Shown: one piece after another, positions 7,024 through 14,669 of the stretch
Layout: the number at the start of each line of letters is the position of its first letter
Position numbering within the stretch: the stretch's first letter is position 1
From: Bacillota bacterium
Lineage (GTDB): Bacteria > Bacillota > Clostridia > Lachnospirales > Lachnospiraceae
Reading direction: 5' to 3'
DNA: 39,178 bases
Assembly (NCBI GenBank): GCA_023663285.1
Contig: JAMPHT010000030.1
Location: 1 to 39,178, forward strand
Translations under genes and position numbers: made by a program
Notes under the pieces: generated by a model
Seen by the model: only the letters and a program-made list of their open reading frames with translations
Told to the model about the DNA's origin: nothing
Databases searched by the model: none

Positions 7024-7344
7024 ATGGACTGTAAAGAGTTTGAAAAACTGATTCCCGGCTTTATAGAAGACAGGCTGGATTACTCGTCCATGAAGCGCTT
7101 TTGCGAGCATATGGAGCAATGTGACAATTGTAAGGAAGAGCTGGTGATTCAGCTGCTGGTGACGGAAGGCATCCAGAGACTGGAGGACGGAAGCGCTTTT
7201 GACCTGCAGAAGGAGCTGGATCGGCGGTTGAACAGGATAAAGAGAAAAATAAGGCTCCAGGGCAATATGATAAGGCTGGGTATTGCCATGGAGATCGCGG
7301 CGGTGGGGCTTTTGATCGGCATTGCCGTCCGGATATTTACATGA
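7024..7344 (+). CDS. Zinc-finger (zf-HC2-like) single-pass membrane protein
   Basis: A 106-residue protein. The N-terminal half carries a His-x3-Cys-x2-Cys motif (CEHMEQCDNCKEEL), the zinc-binding anti-sigma pattern, beginning with the typical MDCKEFEKLIPGFIEDRL. The C-terminal stretch GIAMEIAAVGLLIGIAV is a membrane helix, and the middle is amphipathic and charged. Proteins of this layout often act as anti-sigma factors, holding an ECF sigma at the membrane, but no sigma factor gene is next to it. The role here is therefore only inferred. It lies 8 bp after metY with a weak ribosome site and is followed directly by a terminator that overlaps its stop codon. Confidence 0.75.
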   Translation: MDCKEFEKLIPGFIEDRLDYSSMKRFCEHMEQCDNCKEELVIQLLVTEGIQRLEDGSAFDLQKELDRRLNRIKRKIRLQGNMIRLGIAMEIAAVGLLIGIAVRIFT

Positions 7345-7365
7345 TAAGCTCGATAGCTTATTTTT
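7344..7365 (+). terminator. Terminator of metY unit
   Basis: A 7-bp stem ATAAGCT/AGCTTAT with loop CGAT is followed by TTTTT. The stem starts within the stop codon of the zinc-finger gene. Confidence 0.8.
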
Positions 7366-7370
7366 CAAGC

Positions 7371-7462
7371 GGCTGTTTGTTTCTGAGCGAAAACAAATAG
7401 CCCTGGTGCTGTAAGCAGCACGCGGATTTCTCGTTGTCTCTTCGCGATAAGTCGCTCAGAAA
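7371..7462 (+). other. Structured leader before polA with competing stems
   Basis: Three inverted repeats are visible. GGCTGTTTGTTT pairs with AAACAAATAGCC (12 bp, one G-T, 7371-7402). GTGCTG pairs with CAGCAC (6 bp). An outer 11-bp pair, TTTCTGAGCGA (7380-7390) with TCGCTCAGAAA (7452-7462), ends two bases before the polA ribosome site. The outer stem and the first stem share bases and cannot both form. I see no promoter of comparable quality within it. Confidence 0.5.
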
Positions 7463-7474
7463 TGGAGGATTGGT

Positions 7475-10225
7475 ATGGGCGTGAGCAGAAAGCTTGTGCT
7501 GATAGACGGGCACAGCATCTTAAATAGAGCATTTTACGGGCTTCCTGAGCTGACCAACGCCCAGGGGCTGCACACGAATGCGGTGTACGGCTTTTTAAAT
7601 ATTATGTTCAAGATCCTGGAGGAAGAGAAGCCGGATTATCTGGCAGTGGCCTTTGACGTTCACGCGCCCACCTTCCGCCATGAGATGTATGAGGCATATA
7701 AGGGGACCAGAAAGCCCATGCCGGAGGAACTGCGGGAGCAGGTACCGGTGATGAAGGATGTGCTGAAAGCAATGGGCGTTGCCATTATGGAACAGGCAGG
7801 ACTTGAGGCGGACGATATTCTGGGTACGTTGGCGAAAAAGGCTCAGGACGCGGGTATAGAGGTATCTCTGGTGTCCGGGGACAGGGACCTTTTGCAGATC
7901 GCGGACGAGCATATCAAGATCCGGATTCCCAAGACAAAGCAGGGAAAGACGGAGATCGAAGATTATTATCCGGAGGATGTGAAGAGGGCATACGGTGTGA
8001 CGCCGCTGCAGTTTATCGACCTGAAAGCCCTGATGGGAGACACGGCGGATAATATTCCCGGCGTGCCCAAGGTGGGGCAGAAAACTGCTGCAGAACTGAT
8101 GGAGCAGTACGGCTCCCTGGAGGAGATCTATGTTCATGTGGAGGAGATCGGGAAAAAGAGCATCCGGGAATCCCTGATCGAAAACAGGGATCTGGCGGAT
8201 CTGAGCAGGAAGCTTGCCACTATTCGGATCGATTGCGGCGTGGAGTTGGACTATGAGGCGGCCAGGGCGGAGGGCTATTTTACCCCGGAGGCTTATCAGC
8301 TGTTCAAGCAGCTGGAATTCAAAAATCTGCTGAACCGTTTTGAAAGCGGGGAAAAGGGCGGGGAAAGCCGGGAACTGGCAAAAACCTTTGTGCGCCTGAA
8401 CTCGGAAAAGGAGCTTTTAGGCAGGCTGGAGGGTATTCGGGACGGGGCGGAGACAGGGTTATTTCTGGCAGTGGAGGGCGGAAGCCTTCTGGGTATTGCA
8501 GTCAGCGTTGGAGAGGAAGAAACTTTCTTTTTTGCAGTTCGGGAGCCGGAGAACGAACAGTTGTCCCTGTTCGGAAGCGGATCTTTGGAGAGCGACGGAC
8601 CGGGGGACGGTCAGTTGTTCCTGCCGGGAGGCGGATCGGGAGAAAGCGGCACAGATGGGGAGAAGCTTAAAGAGGCGCTGCAGCAGTTGTCCCGCAGAGT
8701 CAGGATAGCTACCTTTGACATCAAGGGGCAGTACGGGTTTTTGGCACAGGATACTACAGAGCGGTATTTTGACATCCTGATCGGCGCATACCTTCTGAAT
8801 CCTTTAAAGAGCGATCATGATGTGGAAACCATAGCTTCTAAGCATCTGGGGCGGATGCTTCCCGGCAGGGCGGAGCTGCTTGGGAAACAGAAGCTGAAAG
8901 AGGCGTCCCGGCAGCAGCCGGACAAATTTGCAGAGTACTGCTGCTACGGAGCCTATGTGTCCCTGCAGGCGGCTTCTGTGCTGGCGGATAAATTGCGGGA
9001 GAGCGGCATGGACAGGCTGATGAGGGAGATTGAAATGCCTCTGTCCCTGGTATTGTATGACATGGAGCGGGAGGGCGTGGAGGTGCGCCGGGAGGAATTG
9101 AAAGCCTACGGCGACGCGCTGGTGGCGAGGATCGAAGAGCTGGAAAAGGCGATCCATGCCCAGGCGGGAGTGGAATTCAACATCAATTCTCCGAAGCAGC
9201 TGGGAGAGGTGCTCTTTGAGACCATGAAGCTTCCCGGCGGGAAGAAAACGAAAACAGGATACTCTACGGCGGCGGATGTGCTGGAGAAGCTGTCAGAGGA
9301 TCACCCCATTGTCAACGATATCTTAGAGTACAGGACCCTGACAAAGCTGAAATCCACTTATGCCGACGGGCTGGCAGTGTTTATCGGGGAGGACCACCGC
9401 ATCCATACGAATTTTAACCAGACCATTACGGCTACGGGGCGCATCAGTTCCACGGAGCCCAATCTGCAGAATATTCCCATGCGCATGGAGCTGGGCAGGC
9501 GGATCCGCAAGGTGTTCGTGCCCAGGGCGGGATATGAGTTTATGGACGCGGATTACTCTCAGATCGAACTGCGGGTGCTGGCTCATATGTCCGGGGATGA
9601 GCAGCTGATCGAGGCTTACCGCATGGATCAGGATATTCACAGGATCACGGCGGCAAAGGTATTTCACACTCCCTTTGAAGAGGTGACGGAGCTGCAGCGC
9701 CGGAACGCAAAGGCGGTAAATTTCGGAATCGTCTACGGTATCAGCTCCTTCGGGCTGAGCCAGGATCTGAGCATCAGCCGGAAAGAGGCGGCGGAATATA
9801 TTGAGCAGTATTTTACCACCTATCCGAAGGTAAAGGAATTTCTGGATAAGCTGGTCGGGGATGCGAAGGAGCAGGGATATATCACCACCATGTTCGGCAG
9901 ACGCAGGCCCATCCCTGAGCTTTCTTCTTCAAATTTCATGCAGCGTTCTTTCGGGGAGAGGGTAGCCATGAATTCACCCATCCAGGGATCGGCGGCGGAT
10001 ATTATCAAGATCGCCATGATACGGGTGTGGAAGGCTCTGCGGGATGCAGGGCTGAAGTCCCGGCTGATCTTACAGGTCCATGACGAGCTTGTCATCGAGA
10101 CGGCGCTGGAAGAAGAGGAGCAGGTGAGGCAGATCCTGACGGAGAATATGAAAACGGCGGCAGATCTGGCTGTGACACTGGAAATCGATCTGCACACGGG
10201 CCAGAACTGGTATGAAGCCAAATAG
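7475..10225 (+). CDS. polA: DNA polymerase I
   Basis: A 916-residue DNA polymerase for Okazaki-fragment processing and repair synthesis. Residues 1-290 form the 5'-3' exonuclease (flap nuclease), with conserved acidic motifs such as AFDVHAPTFRHE and EADDILG and the GDTADNIPG helix-hairpin-helix region. The middle domain corresponds to the 3'-5' proofreading exonuclease but lacks the acidic DxE-type residues (the equivalent segment reads GLFLAVEGG), so it is probably inactive, as in other Firmicutes. It also has a Gly/Ser-rich insert near residues 363-390. The polymerase domain has motif A DYSQIELR (693-700), motif B RRNAKAVNFGIVYG and motif C QVHDE (867-871). GGAGG lies 6 nt before the ATG. 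coaE follows after 37 bp, so the genes probably form one operon. Confidence 0.97.
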   Translation: MGVSRKLVLIDGHSILNRAFYGLPELTNAQGLHTNAVYGFLNIMFKILEEEKPDYLAVAFDVHAPTFRHEMYEAYKGTRKPMPEELREQVPVMKDVLKAMGVAIMEQAGLEADDILGTLAKKAQDAGIEVSLVSGDRDLLQIADEHIKIRIPKTKQGKTEIEDYYPEDVKRAYGVTPLQFIDLKALMGDTADNIPGVPKVGQKTAAELMEQYGSLEEIYVHVEEIGKKSIRESLIENRDLADLSRKLATIRIDCGVELDYEAARAEGYFTPEAYQLFKQLEFKNLLNRFESGEKGGESRELAKTFVRLNSEKELLGRLEGIRDGAETGLFLAVEGGSLLGIAVSVGEEETFFFAVREPENEQLSLFGSGSLESDGPGDGQLFLPGGGSGESGTDGEKLKEALQQLSRRVRIATFDIKGQYGFLAQDTTERYFDILIGAYLLNPLKSDHDVETIASKHLGRMLPGRAELLGKQKLKEASRQQPDKFAEYCCYGAYVSLQAASVLADKLRESGMDRLMREIEMPLSLVLYDMEREGVEVRREELKAYGDALVARIEELEKAIHAQAGVEFNINSPKQLGEVLFETMKLPGGKKTKTGYSTAADVLEKLSEDHPIVNDILEYRTLTKLKSTYADGLAVFIGEDHRIHTNFNQTITATGRISSTEPNLQNIPMRMELGRRIRKVFVPRAGYEFMDADYSQIELRVLAHMSGDEQLIEAYRMDQDIHRITAAKVFHTPFEEVTELQRRNAKAVNFGIVYGISSFGLSQDLSISRKEAAEYIEQYFTTYPKVKEFLDKLVGDAKEQGYITTMFGRRRPIPELSSSNFMQRSFGERVAMNSPIQGSAADIIKIAMIRVWKALRDAGLKSRLILQVHDELVIETALEEEEQVRQILTENMKTAADLAVTLEIDLHTGQNWYEAK

Positions 10226-10262
10226 CCCGGAATTACAGGTATTATCGTAAGGAGACTAAGCT

Positions 10263-10883
10263 ATGAGCCTGAGGCGCCCGAAATTTATAGGTATTACCGG
10301 GGGAATCGGAGCAGGAAAGACAGAGCTGTTAAATTATATCGGAAAGCATTACAAATGCGAAATCTATCTGGCGGACAGGGTCGCCCATGAAGTGAAAGAG
10401 CCGGGGACCGATTGCTATCGGGCGCTGGTGGCTCTGCTGGGGAAGGATATTACAGGGCCGGAGGGACAGATCGACAAGAACCGGATGGCAGAAAAGATCT
10501 TTTCCGACGGTAAGCTGCTGGAGCAGGTCAACGGCATCATCCATCCCGCAGTGAAAAGCTATCTGCTGGAGCGTCTGGAAAGGGCGCGTAGGAAGAGCGA
10601 GACAGAGCTGTTTTTCGTGGAGGCTGCGCTGCTCATCGAGTGCGGCTACGGGGCGCTGGTGGATGAAATGTGGTATATTTATGCGGACCGGGAGACCAGA
10701 CAAAAGCGGCTGAGACAGTCCAGAGGATACAGCGGGGAGCGAATTGACGGCATTATGGCAAGCCAGCTATCGGAGGAACAGTTCAGAGAAAGCTGTGATT
10801 TTGTGATAGACAACAGCAAAACGCTGACGGAGAGCTTTGCACAAATAGACAGAAAACTGGAGGCTTTTACATGGCAGGAGTAA
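10263..10883 (+). CDS. coaE: Dephospho-CoA kinase
   Basis: A 206-residue P-loop kinase that phosphorylates the 3'-hydroxyl of dephospho-CoA, the last step of coenzyme A synthesis, in the cytoplasm. The N-terminal Walker A is GGIGAGKT (residues about 12-19). The LADRVAHEV block and the HPAVK block (IIHPAVKSYL) are typical of CoaE, and the C-terminal DFVIDNSKTLTES matches the family's conserved end. The length is normal (about 200). AAGGAG precedes the ATG. It follows polA, a common arrangement in Firmicutes, and its last 13 bases overlap the start of the FtsA-like gene, implying translational coupling. Confidence 0.95.
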   Translation: MSLRRPKFIGITGGIGAGKTELLNYIGKHYKCEIYLADRVAHEVKEPGTDCYRALVALLGKDITGPEGQIDKNRMAEKIFSDGKLLEQVNGIIHPAVKSYLLERLERARRKSETELFFVEAALLIECGYGALVDEMWYIYADRETRQKRLRQSRGYSGERIDGIMASQLSEEQFRESCDFVIDNSKTLTESFAQIDRKLEAFTWQE

Positions 10884-13045
10884 GGGAAGGGCAGGGACAA
10901 CTGGTGTTCGGGCTGGACATTGGCACCAGAAGTATTGTAGGTACGGTAGGGTATCTCAGCGGCGGAAAATTTCATGTGCTGGCGCAGCATTCCAGAGAGC
11001 ATGAGACCAGGTCCATGCTGGACGGGCAGATCCACGATATCGGGAAGGTGGGACAGACCATCAGCCAGGTGAAGGAGCAGCTGGAAATGGACTTAAACCG
11101 GAAGCTGACAGAGGTGTGTATCGCGGCGGCAGGCCGTGTGCTGCGCACCGTTACCACCCATGCGGAGCAGGACTTTGAGGAGGAGCATGAGGTGACGGAG
11201 GAGGATGTGTATTCTCTTTCCACCTTGGGAGTGGAGCAGGCTTACGAGGAGTTCCAGAGGAACAATGAGACGGAAATGAAATTTTACTGTGTGGGATATA
11301 CGCCCATGCGCTATTATATGAACGGTTATCAGATTGGAAATCTGGAGGGACATAAGGTAAAGAATATGGCGGTGGATCTGATTGCAACCTTTCTTCCGGA
11401 TGATGTGGTAGACGGGCTTTACAAGGCGGTGGAGCTTGCGGATCTGCACGTGGCGAATCTGACCCTGGAGCCTATCGCCGCGATCCAGCTGGCCATTCCC
11501 GAAAGATTCCGGATGCTGAATATGGCGCTGGTGGATGTGGGAGCAGGTACCAGCGATATTTCCATTACCAGGGACGGAACCATAACGGCTTACGGCATGA
11601 TTCCCGTGGCGGGAGACAGTCTGACGGATATCATTGTGCAGCACTGCCTGGTGGACTTTGACACCGCGGAGCGCATCAAGCGTCAGGCGGGGGAGCGTGA
11701 GACCGTAGAATATCAGGATATTATGGGATTGACCCAATCCATCACCTCAAAAGAAGTGGAAGCGGTCCTGGCGGATCATGTGAAAGAAATGGCAAAGCAG
11801 GTAGCGGACTGCATCCGGGAACTGAATGGAGAAAAGTCTGTCAGCGCCGTATTTGTGGTGGGCGGCGGCGGAATCATACCGGGCTATACGGAAGCTTTGT
11901 CAGAGGAACTGGACATTGTAAAGGAGCGTGTGGCTATCCGGGGCCAGGAGGTCATGCAGACCATAGAGTTTGAAAATGTGAATCCCAGAAGGGATTCCAT
12001 GATGGTGACGCCCATCGGCATCTGTTTGAGCTATTATGTTCAGAGCAACAACTTTATCTTTGTAGATTTTAACGGCAAACGGGTGAAGCTGTACGATAAC
12101 GGCAGACTTTCCGTGGCGGATGCGGCGGTGCAGTCTGACTTTTCCAATGAGGATCTGTTTCCGAAGAGAGGACAGGCACTGACCTATCTGGTCAATGGAA
12201 AGAGCCGGATCCTGCGGGGGATAGAGGGCGAGGCAGCGGTGATCCATGTCAACGGGGAGCCGGCGGATATCTACAGCCAGGTACATAACGGAGACCGGGT
12301 AGAGGTGACGCCGTCCACCGCGGGAGCGCCTGCAGCCATGGAGTTGGGAAAGCTGCCGGAGCTGGGCGAACAGCTTCATGTGGTGGTCAACGGAACGAAA
12401 ATCAGCCTGCCCAAGACAGCGTCGGTAAACGGGCAGCGGGAAAATGAATTCTATCTGGTAAAGGACGGGGACGATATCAGGGTGCAGAACTCTTACACGG
12501 TAAGGGAAATTGCGGAATTTATGGATGTGCCTCTGGGGGGCAGGATACTGGTGAACGATACGCCTGCAAAGCCGAATACAAATGTATATGAGAATTTTAC
12601 CTTAAGCTGGGATGTGAACGCCGAGACCACCTTTGCGGATCTGGAGGAAGAGACGGAGGAGGATGCCGCAAAGCGTCTGGCGGCAAAAGAGGCGGCGAAG
12701 GAGGCTGCTGCGGCCAAGGCGGCGGAGGAAGCCGCCAGGCGGATCGCCGGGCAGGTGGCGGCGGAAAACGGGGGAACAGAAAACGCTAAGGGGCCGGGCG
12801 GCAGTCCCGGCGGGGAGTTTACGGGGCTTGACGAAATAACGGTGATCGTCAACAAGCTTCCTGTGACTTTAAAGGGAAAAAGCAGCTATGTGTTTGTGGA
12901 TGTGTTCTCCTTTATTGATTTTGATCTGAACGACTCCAGGGGGCGCTCTATAGTGACCCAGCTGAATAAGCGCCGGGCGGAGTACATGGAGCCCCTGACG
13001 GAGGGGGACGTAATTGATATTTACTGGGAAGAGGACAAAAGATGA
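10871..13045 (+). CDS. FtsA-superfamily ATPase with long C-terminal extension
   Basis: A 724-residue protein, much longer than FtsA (about 420). Residues about 10-400 form an actin-like ATPase fold: phosphate-1 motif VFGLDIGTRSIVG, the SHS2-like region, phosphate-2 motif ALVDVGAGTSDISI, and adenosine motif VFVVGGGGIIPGYTEAL. The extension holds beta-rich segments with repeated LVNGK/HVNGE/VVNGTK/LVNDT motifs, then an Ala/Glu/Lys-rich helix (about 592-640), a Gly-rich linker, and a final domain (ITVIVNKLPVTLKGKSSYVFVDVF) that resembles a ubiquitin-like beta-grasp fold. It is usually annotated as a cell-division FtsA-domain protein in Clostridia; whether it acts with FtsZ is not shown. It overlaps coaE by 13 bases and the MBL gene by 4, so it lies in one operon with them. 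Confidence 0.85.
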   Translation: MAGVREGQGQLVFGLDIGTRSIVGTVGYLSGGKFHVLAQHSREHETRSMLDGQIHDIGKVGQTISQVKEQLEMDLNRKLTEVCIAAAGRVLRTVTTHAEQDFEEEHEVTEEDVYSLSTLGVEQAYEEFQRNNETEMKFYCVGYTPMRYYMNGYQIGNLEGHKVKNMAVDLIATFLPDDVVDGLYKAVELADLHVANLTLEPIAAIQLAIPERFRMLNMALVDVGAGTSDISITRDGTITAYGMIPVAGDSLTDIIVQHCLVDFDTAERIKRQAGERETVEYQDIMGLTQSITSKEVEAVLADHVKEMAKQVADCIRELNGEKSVSAVFVVGGGGIIPGYTEALSEELDIVKERVAIRGQEVMQTIEFENVNPRRDSMMVTPIGICLSYYVQSNNFIFVDFNGKRVKLYDNGRLSVADAAVQSDFSNEDLFPKRGQALTYLVNGKSRILRGIEGEAAVIHVNGEPADIYSQVHNGDRVEVTPSTAGAPAAMELGKLPELGEQLHVVVNGTKISLPKTASVNGQRENEFYLVKDGDDIRVQNSYTVREIAEFMDVPLGGRILVNDTPAKPNTNVYENFTLSWDVNAETTFADLEEETEEDAAKRLAAKEAAKEAAAAKAAEEAARRIAGQVAAENGGTENAKGPGGSPGGEFTGLDEITVIVNKLPVTLKGKSSYVFVDVFSFIDFDLNDSRGRSIVTQLNKRRAEYMEPLTEGDVIDIYWEEDKR

Positions 13046-13839
13046 GGCTGTGCAGTATAGCGAGCGGAAGCAGCGGAAACTGTATTTATGTGGGGTCTGA
13101 GGCCACTCATCTGCTGGTGGATGCAGGCATCAGCGGCAAGCGGACGGAGAGCGGGCTTAAGGAGTTGGGGCTTACGTTAAAGGAGATCGACGGTATCCTG
13201 GTGACTCATGAGCACGCAGACCATATAAACGGGCTGGGGGTCATTGTCAGAAAATACGGAATCCCCATCTATGCCACGGCGGGAACCATAGAGGCTATAC
13301 GGAATACCGGAAATCTGGGGACTCTGGAGGAAGAGCTGTTTCATGAGGTACAGGAGGACCGGAAATTTATCATCAAGGATCTGACGGTGAATCCCATGCA
13401 TATTTCCCATGATGCGGCCCAGCCTGTGGGCTACCGTATTTCCTACGGGGAAAAAAGAGTGGCGGTGTGTACGGATCTGGGAGTCTATAACGATTATACG
13501 GTGGAGTGCCTTAAAGGTATGGACGCGCTGCTGCTGGAGGCAAATCATGATGTGAATATGCTTCAGGTAGGACCCTATCCCTATTATCTGAAGCAGCGCA
13601 TCTTAAGTGACAGAGGGCATCTGTCCAACGAGAATTCGGGACGGCTTTTGTGCAGGATACTGCACGATAAGCTGAAAACAGTGTTTCTGGGACATCTGAG
13701 CAAGGAGAACAATCTGCCGGAGCTGGCTTTTGAGTCCGTGCGGATGGAGATCAATATGGGAGATAATCCTTATAAGGCGGGAGATTTTGACATTCGTGTG
13801 GCAAGGCGCAGCGAGGTCACTCCGGCGGTGGAAGTGTGA
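13042..13839 (+). CDS. MBL-fold metallo-hydrolase, WalJ/YycJ-like
   Basis: A 265-residue metallo-beta-lactamase fold protein. The metal site THEHADH sits near residues 54-60, further ligands come from MHISHDA, CTDLG and EANHD, and the C-terminal histidine is in FLGHLSKEN. The start MRLCSIASGSSGNCIYVG is the hallmark of the YycJ/WalJ branch, linked in Bacillus and streptococci to cell-wall and DNA-repair phenotypes. In those bacteria it sits with the WalKR two-component genes; here it is instead the last gene of the polA-coaE-FtsA-like operon, with ATGA overlapping the previous stop. A terminator follows. The exact substrate is unknown. Confidence 0.9.
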   Translation: MRLCSIASGSSGNCIYVGSEATHLLVDAGISGKRTESGLKELGLTLKEIDGILVTHEHADHINGLGVIVRKYGIPIYATAGTIEAIRNTGNLGTLEEELFHEVQEDRKFIIKDLTVNPMHISHDAAQPVGYRISYGEKRVAVCTDLGVYNDYTVECLKGMDALLLEANHDVNMLQVGPYPYYLKQRILSDRGHLSNENSGRLLCRILHDKLKTVFLGHLSKENNLPELAFESVRMEINMGDNPYKAGDFDIRVARRSEVTPAVEV

Positions 13840-14040
13840 GAAGAATTTCTAACTGCCTGCGGCAGTTTTTGCTCATGCCAGAGGGCATTTCGCAAAGAAA
13901 TTCTAATCTCACACTGAAGAACGCAAGGACAGCGTTCTTCTCATTGATTGTTTGTGTCCAAGAAGGTGCATAGCACACTCTTTGGGAAGACATTCTTTCC
14001 GGAGTCGCTAGACTCCGTGGGTCGCTAGACTCCGTGAGCT
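13836..14040 (+). other. Structured gap with terminator, hairpins and a 17-bp tandem repeat
   Basis: An outer imperfect inverted repeat joins 13836-13850 (GTGAGAAGAATTTCT) to 13896-13912. Inside it are a terminator (13851-13870) and a small ATGCC/GGCAT hairpin. A second hairpin, GAAGAACGC/GCGTTCTTC, is at 13916-13940. A 16-bp unit GTCGCTAGACTCCGTG is repeated in tandem at 14004-14019 and 14021-14036. No gene is seen. Confidence 0.5.
13851..13870 (+). terminator. Terminator of the polA operon
   Basis: A 7-bp stem AACTGCC/GGCAGTT with a 3-nt loop is followed by TTT. It comes 11 bp after the MBL hydrolase stop codon. Confidence 0.75.
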
Positions 14041-14096
14041 GTTAGGCACCGTGGAATTGGTGGAGTAAGCGTATGAATGTAGAGAGGGAGAGGTAT

Positions 14097-14369
14097 ATGG
14101 ATAAGACGATAATAACTGTAGTAGGGAAAGATACGGTGGGAATCATCGCCAGGGTATGTACTTATCTGGCGGATAACGGCATCAATATCCTGGATATTTC
14201 CCAGACCATAGTGCAGGGGTATTTTAACATGATGATGATCGTGGATATGGGCGGCTGTGCAAGACCCTTCGGGGATGTGTCGGATGAACTGACAGCGCTG
14301 GGAGAAGAAATCGGCGTTGTCATCAAGTGCCAGAAAGAAGAAATATTCGACAAGATGCACCGCATATAA
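14097..14369 (+). CDS. ACT-domain protein, UPF0237 family
   Basis: A 90-residue single ACT domain, the usual length of the UPF0237 family. It opens with MDKTIITVVGKDTVGIIARV and contains NGINILDISQT, which matches the ligand-binding loop seen in amino-acid-sensing ACT domains such as GcvR-like proteins. It is likely a small cytoplasmic sensor or regulatory subunit. I use the ATG at 14097, preceded by GGGAGAGG. An ATG 24 bp upstream is also possible because GGAG lies before it, but it would add residues atypical of the family. The UPF0210 gene follows in the same direction; the two families are commonly paired in Firmicutes, which suggests joint function. Here about 300 bp of repeated, folded DNA separates them. 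Confidence 0.88.
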   Translation: MDKTIITVVGKDTVGIIARVCTYLADNGINILDISQTIVQGYFNMMMIVDMGGCARPFGDVSDELTALGEEIGVVIKCQKEEIFDKMHRI

Positions 14370-14376
14370 GCCATGC

Positions 14377-14643
14377 AGAAAATCTGACGTACGCGGGGCG
14401 AGTGAGCTTGCTCACAGAGCGCCGCGCACGGCAGATTTTCTATAGGGCGCAAGCCCGCATCCGAAGGCGGACCCGAAGGGACGCTTTCGGATGGCATGGC
14501 GCAGGCATTTTTTCTTAGGGCGCAAACTGGGACAGAAGGGCGAGTGAGCTTGCTCACAGAGCGCCGCGCACGGCAGATTTTCTATAGGGCGCAAGCCCGC
14601 ATCCGAAGGCGGACCCGAAGGGACGCTTTCGGATGGCATGGCG
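14377..14643 (+). repeat. Palindromic element with 106-bp direct duplication
   Basis: The 106-bp segments 14396-14501 and 14538-14643 appear identical, offset by 142 bp. Each contains GTGAGC/GCTCAC, GGGC/GCCC and CATCCGAA/TTCGGATG hairpins. The first copy is more complete: AGAAAATCTG (14377-14386) pairs with CAGATTTTCT across it, flanked by GCCATGC and GCATGGC. A 36-bp spacer lies between the copies. Long open frames cross this region but match nothing recognisable and are probably artefacts. Confidence 0.8.
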
Positions 14644-14669
14644 TAATAGGGAGAGGGAGAAGGACTTAT

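Noticed and set aside
14496-14669. N-terminal extension of the UPF0210 frame
   Set aside because: The added 58 codons lie in the duplicated palindromic element and do not belong to the family; a good ribosome site precedes ATG 14670.
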